DNA of 64,000 nucleotides, taken from contig CAVSLJ010000003.1 of the NCBI GenBank assembly GCA_963728875.1, positions 310,001 through 374,000 of the forward strand, written 5' to 3'. Of this stretch, positions 55,949 through 64,000 are shown piece after piece (within the stretch, counting starts at the first letter, position 1; each line of letters begins with the position of its first letter). The notes under the pieces are model-generated. The model saw nothing but the letters and a program-made list of their open reading frames with translations. It ran no database searches and was not told the DNA's origin. The DNA is from DASUPK01 sp963728875. GTDB lineage: Bacteria; Actinomycetota; Thermoleophilia; Solirubrobacterales; 70-9. The translations under genes and the position numbers were made by a program.

Positions 55949-56427
55949 CCACGGCAACCGAGAACGGAACCGCCGCCGAGGCCGAGGCCCGGGCCTGGGT
56001 CGAGATGTTCGCCGAGGGCTGGGCCAACCCGGTGGACGCCGACACCTTCTGCGACCACTTCGAGCCCCACCTCCAGCCGGAGGTGCGGATGATCCAGCCG
56101 TCGATGCGGCCGATCGTGGGCAAGGAGGCGTTCAGGGAGGAGTTCGCCAGGCCGCTCTTCGACCTCGTTCCCGATCTGCACGGCACCGTCGAAGGTTGGT
56201 CGGCGGACGGCGACGTCGCCTACATCGAGCTGCGCCTGGAAGGCAAGGTGGGGCGGACGCCGTTCACGCTGCACACGTGCGACCGCATCAAGCTCCGCGA
56301 CGGAAAGGCCGTCGAGCGCGTGGCCTATCTGGACGCAACCCCGCTGCTCAAGGCGGTGGCGCGCAGCCCGCGCGCCTGGCCCAAGTTCCTGAAGACCCAG
56401 CTCCGCAGCCTGAGGAGGCCAGCATGA
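55945..56427 (+). CDS. SnoaL-like (NTF2-fold) protein
   Basis: A 160-residue protein. ATG at 55945 overlaps the stop before it (ATGA). First helix AEARAWVEMFAEGWANPVDA, then DTFCDHFEPHLQPEVRMIQP, GKEAFREEFARPLFDLVPDL and strand blocks VAYIELRLEGKVGRTPFTLH and CDRIKLRDGKAVERVAYLDA. A basic C-terminal extension (ARSPRAWPKFLKTQLRSLRR) follows the fold. Function unknown, probably tied to the neighbouring hydrolase. The start of the hydrolase overlaps its stop. Confidence 0.8.
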   Translation: MTTATENGTAAEAEARAWVEMFAEGWANPVDADTFCDHFEPHLQPEVRMIQPSMRPIVGKEAFREEFARPLFDLVPDLHGTVEGWSADGDVAYIELRLEGKVGRTPFTLHTCDRIKLRDGKAVERVAYLDATPLLKAVARSPRAWPKFLKTQLRSLRRPA

Positions 56428-57278
56428 GCATCAAGCTCCAACAGGGAAACATCCATTACCGCGAATACGGCGAGGGGCCGCCGATCGTCTTCGTCCACGG
56501 CCTGCTCGTGGACGGCCGGCTGTGGCGCAAGGTGACGCCTCTACTCGAGGACGACTTCCGCTGCATCGTCCCCGAGCTGCCGCTCGGCTCCCATCCCGAG
56601 CCGATGAACCCGGACGCCGACCTCTCTCCCCCGGGCCTTGCCCGGATCGTGGCGGGCTTCCTGGATGCCCTCGACCTCGAGGACGTCACGCTGGTGGCGA
56701 ACGACACCGGTGGCGCGATCTCGCAGATCACGGCCGCGCACCACCCGGAGCGGATCGGCCGGCTGCTGTTGACCAATTGCGACGCGTTCGAGAACTTCCT
56801 CCCGCCCGCCTTCCGGCCGCTGCAGGTGGCGGCGAAGGTCCCGGGGATGCTCACGGGGATGATGGCCGGGATGCGTTTCGCGCCGATGCGGAAGCTGCCG
56901 ATCGCCTACGGCTGGCTGATCAAGCGCGATTTCGCCGGCGCCCCCACACGCGAGTGGGTGGACCCCTACCTGACGAACAGGGGCGTCCGGCGCGACGTGA
57001 TCAAGGTGCTCAAGGGCATCGACGCGAGGTACACGTTCGAGGCGGCCGAGCGGTTGCGGACCTTCGATCGCCCGACGATGCTCGCCTGGGCCGTCGAGGA
57101 CCGCTTCTTCAAGCTCTCCTTCGCGGAGCGGCTCGCGGACACCATCAACGGCGCCACCCTGGAGAGGATCGAGGACTCGTACACCTTCGTCTCCGAGGAT
57201 CAGCCCGAGCGTCTCGCGCAGCTGATCGGCACCTTCACCGGATCGGTCAGCAGCCCCGCAGCTTCCGCGTCAGGCTGA
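56424..57278 (+). CDS. Haloalkane-dehalogenase-like alpha/beta hydrolase lacking the catalytic His
   Basis: A 284-residue alpha/beta hydrolase. The oxyanion region is FVHGLLVDGRLW. The nucleophile elbow VANDTGGAISQ holds Asp94 where ester hydrolases have Ser, as in haloalkane and fluoroacetate dehalogenases. The acid is probably Asp226 in AWAVEDRFFKL. The segment that normally carries the base His just before Phe/Tyr-x-x-Glu-Asp-x-Pro reads DSYTFVSEDQPERL here, so Thr254 stands in for His. This would trap or slow the covalent intermediate. ATGA overlap with the SnoaL gene; its end overlaps the convergent sulfatase gene by 32 bp. Confidence 0.83.
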   Translation: MSIKLQQGNIHYREYGEGPPIVFVHGLLVDGRLWRKVTPLLEDDFRCIVPELPLGSHPEPMNPDADLSPPGLARIVAGFLDALDLEDVTLVANDTGGAISQITAAHHPERIGRLLLTNCDAFENFLPPAFRPLQVAAKVPGMLTGMMAGMRFAPMRKLPIAYGWLIKRDFAGAPTREWVDPYLTNRGVRRDVIKVLKGIDARYTFEAAERLRTFDRPTMLAWAVEDRFFKLSFAERLADTINGATLERIEDSYTFVSEDQPERLAQLIGTFTGSVSSPAASASG

Positions 57279-59004
57279 CGGTTCGCCCGTCGAGCGAGCT
57301 CGCGACCGCCTCCAGCTTCTCGCCGGAGAAGGCGTGGTGCAGGCCGATCCGGATCGGGGGCTTTGCGTCGTGGCCGATCTTCTTCCCGCGGAGATAGAAG
57401 GTCGCCTCCTGCGGATCGCCCTTGCCGGCGACGAGCGCGACCGAGCAGTGCCTGGGCTTGAGCTTCAGGGCGGGCTTCGCCCGGCAGCTCTTGCCGGCGC
57501 AGCGCGCCAGACTGGCCAGCAGCGCCTGCAGGGAGCTCTTCACCCGCGCGTAGGCGGGATTGCCGGTCGCGTTCTGCAGCTCGAACGGGTCGTTGCGCAG
57601 GTCGTAGAGCTCCTGCTCGCCGGTGCCGTAGTTGGCGTAGAGGTAGCGGTCTGTTCGCACACCCTGGTAGTTGAGCGGCGGGTCCTCGGGGTCCTCGAGC
57701 GCATCCGGCGTGAAATACGTCTCGAGGTCCATCGCGCGGCCAGGCCAGTAGCGCTTGTCGAGCATCACCTTGCGCAGGGACATCCCATCCTCCTTCCGCC
57801 CGGCCTTGGCGTTCGCGAAGTCGAGGATCGTCTCGGTCAGATCGACGTTGCCCACCGGCTGGCGGCGGTGGACTCCCTTCGGCATCCCCGGCGCGCGGAT
57901 CTCCAGCGGCACGCGGATCGAGGGCTCATAGAGCCGGACCTTGCCCTGCGGCACCCGGTGCTCGCCGTGGAAGAAGCCGTTGTCGGAGGTGAACATCAGG
58001 ACCGTGTTCTTGAGCTCGCCCTGCTGCTGGATGGTGCTGACCACGCTCTGGACGAGGTCGTCGACACCCAGCACAGCCTCCGCGCGGGCGCGATAGCGAT
58101 CGTCCACGGAGCCCTGCTGGTTCGCGTTGAGCAGGGCCAGGTTCTTGACGTTGGAGGGCTTATCCGAGACATCGGCCTCGTTGAAGTCCGGGTTCCGCGG
58201 CGCTGTCAGCCCCGCGAGTGTGCCCTCGTAGCGCGGAGCCGCCCGCGGGTTGTTCCCGGCGCAGTTGCACGCGGCCGCCTCGGCATGGGGATCGCGCGGA
58301 GCGACCGAGAGGTAGAACGGCTTGCGGCTGGGCGCCCGCCGCCTGATGAAGTCGGCCGCCTTCTGGGAGTAGACGTCGGTCTGGTAGGTGGCGGGATCGA
58401 CGACGTCAGGCGTCGTGCCGTAGTGAACGATCTGGCCGTTCTCGTTGAGCGTGTAGCCGTAAGCCGTGTAGGTGCCGCCCGTGAACTGATCGGGGTTGTC
58501 GATCGAGCCGTACCACTCGTTCCAGCCGGGCGGGACCGTCGTGTCCGGAACCGTGGAGCCGTAGCCGTTCAGGAACTTGCCGATGTGCGCCGTGTAGTAG
58601 CCGGCGCGCTGGAGCCAGACCGGCATCGTGTTGCCGATCGTCGGCGCCAGCTTGCTGTACCCGCCCGAGGGGAGCTGGTTCCCCCTGACGCTGTGGTTGT
58701 GCGCGTACTGGCCGGTCAGCATCGTGGCGCGGGACGGGCAGCACAGCGAGTAGTTGACGAAGGAGTTGTCGAAGGTGACGCCCTTGGCGCCGATCTCGGC
58801 GTTCGTCTTGGTAAGGAACTGCTGCAGATTCGTCGACTGATCGTCATCCATGATCAGGACGATGTTCGGACGCTGCTGCTTGCTCGCGTGGCGCTTCTTC
58901 TTGGCCTCGCTGCCCGTGGGAGCCAATCCGACCGCCGCGCAGAGCAGCGCGGTCAACAGAAGTGCTCCGAACGCTCTCTTTTCGACCCCCTTCCCCACGG
59001 CCAT
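57247..59004 (-). CDS. Secreted formylglycine-type sulfatase
   Basis: A 585-residue exported sulfatase. The signal peptide starts at ATG 59004 (MAVGKGVEKRAFGALLLTAL); the mature start is basic (EAKKKRHASKQQRP). Metal site: NIVLIMDDDQSTNL. The formylglycine motif CCPSR in NYSLCCPSRATMLTGQYAHN matches CxPxR, so a maturase is needed; none is in the window. Other blocks are AHIGKFLNGYG, TSDNGFFHGEHR and ELYDLRNDPFELQNATGNP. A cysteine-containing C-terminal domain of about 90 residues follows. Sulfated glycan is the likely substrate. Confidence 0.92.
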   Translation of the reverse strand: MAVGKGVEKRAFGALLLTALLCAAVGLAPTGSEAKKKRHASKQQRPNIVLIMDDDQSTNLQQFLTKTNAEIGAKGVTFDNSFVNYSLCCPSRATMLTGQYAHNHSVRGNQLPSGGYSKLAPTIGNTMPVWLQRAGYYTAHIGKFLNGYGSTVPDTTVPPGWNEWYGSIDNPDQFTGGTYTAYGYTLNENGQIVHYGTTPDVVDPATYQTDVYSQKAADFIRRRAPSRKPFYLSVAPRDPHAEAAACNCAGNNPRAAPRYEGTLAGLTAPRNPDFNEADVSDKPSNVKNLALLNANQQGSVDDRYRARAEAVLGVDDLVQSVVSTIQQQGELKNTVLMFTSDNGFFHGEHRVPQGKVRLYEPSIRVPLEIRAPGMPKGVHRRQPVGNVDLTETILDFANAKAGRKEDGMSLRKVMLDKRYWPGRAMDLETYFTPDALEDPEDPPLNYQGVRTDRYLYANYGTGEQELYDLRNDPFELQNATGNPAYARVKSSLQALLASLARCAGKSCRAKPALKLKPRHCSVALVAGKGDPQEATFYLRGKKIGHDAKPPIRIGLHHAFSGEKLEAVASSLDGRTVSLTRKLRGC

Positions 59005-59083
59005 CTGAAACAGGACACCGGGCGCCGAGTTGCGGCACCGGAGGTCTGTATCTCGCGCCCGCAAGCCTGGCTAATGTACGCCC

Positions 59084-59737
59084 GTGGCTGCTGATACAGG
59101 GGAGGTGTCCGAGACGATCTCGGTGGTACTGGCCGATGACCACGCCGTCGTTCGCAGCGCGCTGCGGCTGATGCTCGAGCGCGAGCCCGACATCGAGGTG
59201 GTCGCCGAGGCGGGCGACGCCGATTCGGCGAGCCGCTACGTGAGCGGGCATCATCCGAAGGTCCTGATCTTGGACATCAACATGCCGGGCGGCTCCGGAC
59301 TGGCCGCGATCCCCTCGATACGCGAGCAGTCGCCGGGCACCGAGATCGTCGTCCTGACGATGCAGGACGAGACGGCCTTCGCCCGCGAGGCCCTTCAGGC
59401 CGGCGTCCTCGGCTACATCCTCAAGGAGGCGGCGAGCGAGGAGCTGGTCAAGGCCGTCCGGATGGCAGCCGAGGGCCGCACCTACCTCCAGCCCGAGCTC
59501 GGCGCCCGCCTCGCCGCCGAGCCCGACGCTGCTACTCCGGACGATCTGTCCGAGCGCGAGCTCGAGGTCCTGCGGCTGATCGCCCTCGGACACACCAACA
59601 ACGAGATCGCGGAGCAGCTCTACCTGAGCGTCCGCACGGTCGAGTCCCACCGCGCCCACATCCAGCAGAAGCTGGCGATGACCACCCGCTCCGAGCTCGT
59701 CCGCTACGCGATCGAGCGCGGGCTCATCGACGTATAA
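59084..59737 (+). CDS. NarL/LuxR-family response regulator
   Basis: A 217-residue regulator with GTG start at 59084. Receiver: ISVVLADDHAVVRSALRLML, phosphoacceptor Asp in VLILDINMPGGSGL, VVLTMQDETAFA and GYILKEAASEELVKAVRMAA (Lys). DNA-binding domain: LSERELEVLRLIALGHTNNE, IAEQLYLSVRTVESHRAHIQ and QKLAMTTRSELVRYAIERG. Its likely partner is the HisKA_3 kinase at 59820, encoded convergently. The copy C repeat starts at its TAA stop. Confidence 0.94.
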   Translation: MAADTGEVSETISVVLADDHAVVRSALRLMLEREPDIEVVAEAGDADSASRYVSGHHPKVLILDINMPGGSGLAAIPSIREQSPGTEIVVLTMQDETAFAREALQAGVLGYILKEAASEELVKAVRMAAEGRTYLQPELGARLAAEPDAATPDDLSERELEVLRLIALGHTNNEIAEQLYLSVRTVESHRAHIQQKLAMTTRSELVRYAIERGLIDV

Positions 59738-59836
59738 GCGGCCACCAGGCCGCTCCACTTTGGAGCGGAGGGCGAAGCCCGTAGCGACTTATGTGGGGCG
59801 GCCGCTCGTGGCCGCGACCTTACGGCGAAGCCGTGT
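59735..59836 (+). repeat. Dispersed structured repeat, copy C (starts at response-regulator stop)
   Basis: This element starts with the TAA of the response regulator: outer stem P1 GCGGCCAC / GTGGCCGC, P2 CCGCTCCA-CTT-TGGAGCGG (perfect 8-bp stem), P3 GGGC-GAA-GCCC, then GCGACTTATGTGGGGCGGCC and a tail with GGCGAAGCCG. It occupies the whole convergent gap and its tail overlaps the last codons of the histidine-kinase gene (TTA at 59820). Confidence 0.87.
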
Positions 59837-61343
59837 CTTCGCCGTCCTCCCGGGTGAGGAACGGCATCTCGGCGCGGATCCGCGTCCCGGATCCCCTGGT
59901 CGAGTTGATGTCCAGCGTGCCTCCGAGGAGCGCGGCCCGCTCCCGCATGCCGACCAGCCCGAATCCCTCCCGCACGAGGTTGGGCTCGAAGCCGACGCCG
60001 TCGTCGCGGACCTCGATCTCAATCGTGCCCTGTGAGGCGCGCACCGCGACGTCGGCTCGGCGCGCCATCGAGTGCTTGGAGACGTTGTTGAGCGCCTCCT
60101 GCACCAGGCGGTAGACGGCGGTCTCGAGGACCGGCGTGGGACGGGCCTCCTCGCCGTGAGGCAGCTCCAAGGCGCAGTCGACATTCATCCGCGCCGCGTG
60201 CCTGTGCTGCTCCGCCAGCGCCTGCAGAGCCGCCTCCAGTCCGATCGTGTCGAGCGAGGCGGGCCGCAGCTCGGTGATCAGCCGGCGGAGCTTCACGATC
60301 TCCTCGTCGATCTGCTCGACGGCCGCCTGGCCGGTCTGCTCGAGCGCCTCGGGGGCGTCCTCACGCAGGGCCGAGGAGAGGCGCATCCGCAGGACGGCGA
60401 GGGCCTGAAGGGTCTCGTCGTGCAGCTCGCGGGCCCAGCGGCTGCGCTCCTGCTCCGCCGCGTCGATGGTGTTCTGGAGCCGCTCCTCGGCCATCGACCG
60501 CGCCGTCGCCACGCCGGTCGCGGCACTGGCGGCGAATGCCTCGAGCATCCGCTGATCCTCGTCGTCGAAGCTGCCGGGCTCGCCGATGCGGTCCAGGGCG
60601 ACGACCACGCCCAGCGGGTCGCCGCGGAAGAGAAGCGGCGCGATCAGGGCGCGGCCGCTCTCGCTGCCGCCCAGCTCCACGCCGGCGAACCGGCCGAGCA
60701 GCACCTGCTCGGAGGCCTCCTCCGCGCGGATGCGGAGCTCCCCGACCTTCGGGTCGAGGCCGTCGGCAACGGCGGCCGTCGCCGCAACCACGAGATCCTC
60801 TCCCTCCCGCAGCAAGATGATCAGGGCCCTCGCCTCAACGAGCGCCCGGCCCCGCTCGACGATCGCCTCGAGCACCCGGTCCAGGTCGGTCTCGCCCCCG
60901 ACCGCGATCGCGACGTCGGTCGCCGCCTGCAGGCGCCGCACCGCCCGGCGAAGGTCATCGCGGTCTCGCCTGCGGTCGGTGATGTCACGGATCGCCGCCA
61001 GGGCCATCATCCCCTGGTCGGTGGCCACGGTCGACAGCGAGATCTCGCACGGGAACTCACTGCCGTCCTTGCGACAGGCGTAGAGGTCGAGACCCGCGCC
61101 CATCGGCCGGGTGCGCGGCGCCTCGAAGTAGCGGTCTCGATGGCCGACGTGGCCGCCGCGGAGTCCCTCAGGCACCAGCATCTCCACGTGCTCGCCGATC
61201 AGCTCGTCGCGGGAGTAGCCGAACACCGCCTGGGTCCTCGAATTCACGAGCTTGATCTCCCCGCCCTCATCGACGCCGATCACGGCATCGGGTGCGAACT
61301 CGAGGAACTCCCGCTCCAGCGTTTTGCTGGCGTGGTTCGCCAC
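59820..61343 (-). CDS. PAS-GAF sensor histidine kinase (HisKA_3 type)
   Basis: A 507-residue cytoplasmic kinase. PAS domain at about 10-130 (FAPDAVIGVDEGGEIKLVNS, AVFGYSRDELIGEHVEMLVP, with PAC end AAIRDITDRRRD). GAF domain about 150-285 (LEAIVERGRALVEARALIIL). HisKA_3 has the phosphoacceptor in RSRWARELHDETLQALAVLR. The ATPase part has RLVQEALNNVSKHSMARRAD, VRDDGVGFEPNLVREGFGLV and GMRERAALLGG. No membrane span. It converges on the LuxR-type regulator at 59084, its probable partner, with the copy C repeat between them. Confidence 0.93.
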   Translation of the reverse strand: MANHASKTLEREFLEFAPDAVIGVDEGGEIKLVNSRTQAVFGYSRDELIGEHVEMLVPEGLRGGHVGHRDRYFEAPRTRPMGAGLDLYACRKDGSEFPCEISLSTVATDQGMMALAAIRDITDRRRDRDDLRRAVRRLQAATDVAIAVGGETDLDRVLEAIVERGRALVEARALIILLREGEDLVVAATAAVADGLDPKVGELRIRAEEASEQVLLGRFAGVELGGSESGRALIAPLLFRGDPLGVVVALDRIGEPGSFDDEDQRMLEAFAASAATGVATARSMAEERLQNTIDAAEQERSRWARELHDETLQALAVLRMRLSSALREDAPEALEQTGQAAVEQIDEEIVKLRRLITELRPASLDTIGLEAALQALAEQHRHAARMNVDCALELPHGEEARPTPVLETAVYRLVQEALNNVSKHSMARRADVAVRASQGTIEIEVRDDGVGFEPNLVREGFGLVGMRERAALLGGTLDINSTRGSGTRIRAEMPFLTREDGEDTASP

Positions 61344-61387
61344 GGCGCGAGCATAGATCAGCCCCTGGCGGGTAGCCGTGCAGGGGG

Positions 61388-61828
61388 ATGCGAAACCGAT
61401 TCACTACAGTCGCCGCCTGCCTGGTGGCGGGTCTCTCGGCCGCGCTCCTCGGGCTGGGCTGCGGCGGAGGCAATGACTCCGACACGGTCGAGCAGCACAC
61501 CTCCTCGAGCGGAGCGCCGCTGGGAGGCGCGGTCGAGCAGCCGCTGTCGGCGGCGCAGCAGCACGGGCAGGAGCTCTTCGTGGCTCACTGCGGCTCCTGC
61601 CACACGTTCCACGCTGCCGGCACCGTTGGCCAGATCGGCCCGAACCTCGACGACATCGCCATCGACGAGGCCGCCGTGCTGCACGCCATCAGGACAGGCG
61701 GCGGGAGCCACAGCCATGGCGCCGGAGGCAAGACCGGCAACATGCCTCGCAATCTCGTGACGGGGAAGGAGGCGCAGGACGTCGCCTCGTTCGTCGCCGC
61801 GAACGCCTCCGGCAGCTCGACGCCCTAG
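61388..61828 (+). CDS. Lipoprotein-like c-type cytochrome (monohaem)
   Basis: A 146-residue exported cytochrome. Signal peptide RFTTVAACLVAGLSAALLG with a lipobox-like LGLGC and then a Gly/Ser linker. The haem site is LFVAHCGSCHTFHAAG (CxxCH); the distal ligand is probably Met in KTGNMPRNLVTGKEAQ, followed by the final helix AQDVASFVAANAS. This is the class I layout of a small electron carrier on the outer face. No oxidase or reductase gene is adjacent. The CTAG stop overlaps the DUF2294 gene. Confidence 0.9.
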   Translation: MRNRFTTVAACLVAGLSAALLGLGCGGGNDSDTVEQHTSSSGAPLGGAVEQPLSAAQQHGQELFVAHCGSCHTFHAAGTVGQIGPNLDDIAIDEAAVLHAIRTGGGSHSHGAGGKTGNMPRNLVTGKEAQDVASFVAANASGSSTP

Positions 61829-62229
61829 TCGGAGTCCTCGGATTCGAGAACGAACAGCTCCACCGCGAAGTCCGGGTCCTGGCGGTTGGCGCTCAGGAAC
61901 GCAGAGACCCGCCTTCCCGTGAGCTTCTCGATCTTCGTGACGAAGAGCTTCTCCATGCTGTCCTGCCAGACCTGTCGGGCGGAGCGCACGTCGTGCCACT
62001 TGCCGGCCTCGAACATCGTTCTCTCGCCCGGCGTGTAGCCCTCACCCAGGACCACCACAACCAGATTGGGCTCCAGGTAGGTGCGGCAATGGGTCGGGCC
62101 CTTGCCGTAGTGCTCCTTGTAGAGGCCGACCATCGCGGTCGAGATCTCGGATCGAAGCGGACCCTGTTCGTCCGCCGCCGGCTCGCGCATGCGCGCCTGA
62201 TCCTCCGGATTCAACTCCTGACTATCCAC
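61825..62229 (-). CDS. DUF2294-family protein
   Basis: A 134-residue protein matching DUF2294: ISTAMVGLYKEHYGKGPTHC, RTYLEPNLVVVVLGEGYTPG, EKLFVTKIEKLTGRRVSAFL and ANRQDPDFAVELFVLES. Family members are small, cytoplasmic and widespread in Firmicutes and Actinobacteria; function is not known, though the fold is related to pyridine-nucleotide or thiol-stress genes by context only. A polar head of about 28 residues (DSQELNPEDQARMREPAADE) precedes the domain. Confidence 0.85.
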   Translation of the reverse strand: MDSQELNPEDQARMREPAADEQGPLRSEISTAMVGLYKEHYGKGPTHCRTYLEPNLVVVVLGEGYTPGERTMFEAGKWHDVRSARQVWQDSMEKLFVTKIEKLTGRRVSAFLSANRQDPDFAVELFVLESEDSD

Positions 62230-62298
62230 GGCGCCCTCTCCTCTTGTCGAGACGACCAGATTGAAAACTCGCCGATGTGCTGTTCATCCTAGTCCCTC

Positions 62299-63027
62299 AT
62301 GATCGATCTCCACTGTCACATCCTGCCCGGCATCGACGACGGCGCCCTCGATCTCGCGGACTCCCTCGCGATGGCGCGCGTGGCGGCGCGGGACGGGATA
62401 GAGCTGATCGCCGCGACCCCGCACATCCGCCACGACCACGACGTTCGCATCCCGGAGCTCGCCGGGCGGGTCCAGGATGTGAACGTGGAGCTGTCGCGGA
62501 ACGGCGTCCCGGTTCAGGTGGTGACCGGAGGAGAGGTGGCCGAGACCGCGCTCGAGGGGCTTGGCGACGACGAGCTCGGCGCGGTCTCCCTGGGAGGGGG
62601 ACGCTGGATCCTGCTCGAGCCCCGTCCCGGACCGCTCGGCGATTCGCTGTTCGAGGCGGTGGCGGAGCTGGGGGAACGCGGCTTCGGATCCCTGATCGCC
62701 CATCCCGAGCGCCATCTCTCCCACGACATGTTCGCGACGATCCGACGGCTGATCGACGCCGGAGCGCTCATCCAATGCACCGCCGCCTACCTCGTGGCGG
62801 GCAATGCGCGCAAGGGGATGCTCGCCCTGGCCGCCGCGGGCCTGATCCACGTCCTCGCCAGCGACGCGCACTCCTCACACGGCGGCAGGCCGCTCCGGAT
62901 CTCCGACGGCCTGGCGGTTCTCGGTCAGGTCGAGCTGCTCAGCCCGCACCTCGACTGGATCGCGCGCGACGCGCCCGCGGCGATCCTCAAGGGCGAGCGG
63001 CCCGAGCCACCCTTCGCCCCGATCTAG
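62299..63027 (+). CDS. CpsB/YwqE-like PHP-domain tyrosine phosphatase
   Basis: A 242-residue metal-dependent phosphatase of the PHP superfamily. Metal ligands: MIDLHCHILPGIDDGA (HxH and Asp), IAATPHIRHDHD (His), TGGEVAETAL (Glu), LIAHPERHLSHDMFATIRRL (His) and LASDAHSSHGGRPLRI (final Asp-His). CpsB-type enzymes dephosphorylate the bacterial tyrosine kinases that control capsule chain length. No CpsC/D kinase is in the window. Glycan genes at 20-24 and 34-41 kb suggest an envelope role. Stop overlaps the PfkB gene by CTAG. Confidence 0.9.
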   Translation: MIDLHCHILPGIDDGALDLADSLAMARVAARDGIELIAATPHIRHDHDVRIPELAGRVQDVNVELSRNGVPVQVVTGGEVAETALEGLGDDELGAVSLGGGRWILLEPRPGPLGDSLFEAVAELGERGFGSLIAHPERHLSHDMFATIRRLIDAGALIQCTAAYLVAGNARKGMLALAAAGLIHVLASDAHSSHGGRPLRISDGLAVLGQVELLSPHLDWIARDAPAAILKGERPEPPFAPI

Positions 63028-63953
63028 GCCGGACGGAGATCGACCTCCCGTGCCAGCTCCTCGACCTCGCGCCGGGAGCCGGTGCCGAGCCCGTGATGGA
63101 GGAAGTTGACGGCTCCGGCGCCGGCGCCGAGCACCAGGGCCTCGGGCAGCTCGCTCCCCTGGGCGAGTGCGGCGGCGATCGCGCCCATCATCGTGTCGCC
63201 GCAGCCCTCTCGCGAGCCGGCCTCGAGCTTCGGCGGGATCAGCTCCCATGCCTCATCCCCGAGCAGGGCCAGGGCGGGGTCCCCCGCCCTGGTGACGAGC
63301 ACGTTGCGCGCGCCGAGCTCGCGCAGGCGGCCCGCGGCCTCCCGCAGTCGCTCCGGTGTGTCCACCGGCCCGACCACGAAGGCGGCCAGCTCCCAGTCGT
63401 TCAGCTTGACGAGGTCCGCCCCGGCAGAAGCGGTCGGCTCGATGCGCGGGCTGGAGAGGTCGGCGATCACCGGGATGCCCGAGGCCCGCGCGTTCGCGAC
63501 CAGGTCGCCGTATGCCTCGAGGGGAACGGTGTCGCCCGGAAAGGGGTTGCAGATCGCCAGCAGGTCGCACTCGAGCGCCGCCGCCGTGGTCGCGGCGACG
63601 AGGTCATCGCATTCGTGCCGCGATGGGGGCTCGACGTACGCTTGCGCGATCGGAACCCGCTCGCCGCTGCGGCGGTCGGTGACGTAGCAGCCGCTCGAGC
63701 ACTCCGTTCGGACGAGCCTCCGCTCGCCCGGCAGATCCTCCAGCAGCGGTTCGAGAACGAGCCCGGTCTCCCCGCCGATCAGCGAGCAGAGGACGGGCCA
63801 GGAGCCCATCTCCCCCGCCATCCGGCTGAGCCAGACCCCCTGCCCCGCCGGGTGGCAGTGGATGTCGTCCCGGCCCTCGCCCCGCGCCTCGATCGTGACG
63901 CTCAGCATGGGGCTGGGCCCGAAGACGGCGATTCGTCCGCTCGGCTTCTCCAT
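63024..63953 (-). CDS. PfkB-family carbohydrate kinase with variant motifs
   Basis: A 309-residue ribokinase-fold sugar kinase, closest in order to 1-phosphofructokinases. The first signature, normally GGKGxNxA, reads HPAGQGVWLSRMAGEMG, and the second, normally DTxGAGD, reads SREGCGDTMMGAIAAALA, so the anion-hole Gly-Ala-Gly-Asp has Cys for Ala but keeps the catalytic Asp. Other blocks: ADLSSPRIEPTASAGADLVK, LNDWELAAFVVG and LVTRAGDPALALLG. The enzyme is probably active; the substrate is unclear. The last 47 bases of the window contain no visible gene. Confidence 0.85.
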   Translation of the reverse strand: MEKPSGRIAVFGPSPMLSVTIEARGEGRDDIHCHPAGQGVWLSRMAGEMGSWPVLCSLIGGETGLVLEPLLEDLPGERRLVRTECSSGCYVTDRRSGERVPIAQAYVEPPSRHECDDLVAATTAAALECDLLAICNPFPGDTVPLEAYGDLVANARASGIPVIADLSSPRIEPTASAGADLVKLNDWELAAFVVGPVDTPERLREAAGRLRELGARNVLVTRAGDPALALLGDEAWELIPPKLEAGSREGCGDTMMGAIAAALAQGSELPEALVLGAGAGAVNFLHHGLGTGSRREVEELAREVDLRPA

Positions 63954-64000
63954 GGCGGCAGCCTAAGCGGCCGCCGCGTCGAAACCTAGACCTCCTGGTA

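Noticed and set aside
63961..64000. TAAGCGGCCGCC near the right edge resembling the start of the dispersed repeat
   Set aside because: Only about 9 bases match and the hairpins do not follow; it is not at a recognisable gene end within the window.

Overview
The window is GC-rich, densely coded DNA from one bacterial chromosome, most likely an actinobacterium of the Thermoleophilia (Solirubrobacter/Gaiella-like) type. Pointers are the actinobacterial housekeeping set, an F-type ATP synthase alpha subunit with a mycobacteria-like C-terminal tail, an R2lox/TetR pair like that of mycobacteria, and many secreted proteins with lysine-rich tails. The phylum is a fairly safe inference; the class is a weaker one. 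No phage, insertion sequence, CRISPR array, rRNA or tRNA was seen, and no gap without a gene exceeds about 190 bases.

Layout. 0-9.6 kb: end of an EAL protein, three SnoaL-like proteins, an oxidoreductase, nadC, a sigma factor translationally coupled to an O6-alkylguanine-DNA alkyltransferase, a FIST protein, prfB (with an in-frame TGA and a +1 frameshift site), a methyltransferase, an M28 peptidase and a cupin. 9.6-14.4 kb: secA, a short hpf, a ComF-type protein. 14.4-25 kb: sugar-nucleotide and envelope genes (two nucleotidyltransferases, sugar isomerase, UDP-glucose dehydrogenase, LytR-CpsA-Psr protein) interleaved with a PQQ-type dehydrogenase, ahcY, arfB and an HTH/membrane-protein pair behind a large palindromic operator. 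25-27.3 kb: an M20 peptidase and a Kelch protein.

27.3-55.4 kb on the minus strand carries an old syntenic backbone, read right to left: rpmE, DUF1385, prfA, prmC, tsaC, glyA, wecA, atpI-like, atpBEFHAGDC. Between its blocks sit accessory genes: asnB, a DUF3089 protein and two glycan genes (36-41 kb); a polylysine-tailed protein, R2lox/TetR and two SnoaL genes (42-45.6 kb); an NRAMP transporter, an ApbE/ferric-reductase-like cluster, a two-component system and a ferredoxin (48-54 kb).

55.4-64 kb: an operator-controlled operon of two SnoaL proteins and an Asp-nucleophile alpha/beta hydrolase, a sulfatase, a convergent response regulator/kinase pair, a cytochrome c, a DUF2294 protein, a CpsB-like phosphatase and a PfkB kinase.

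The most unusual finding is a roughly 100-bp structured repeat present three times (12.5, 54.1 and 59.7 kb). Each copy begins exactly at the stop codon of a gene, lies in the same orientation relative to that gene, and shows paired base changes in its stems; a 15-bp fragment also marks the end of secA. Other points of interest are the prfB frameshift site, an apparent CTG start for prmC, lysine-rich tails on several secreted proteins, the sigma factor/alkyltransferase pair, and seven tail-to-tail gene pairs overlapping by exactly CTAG.
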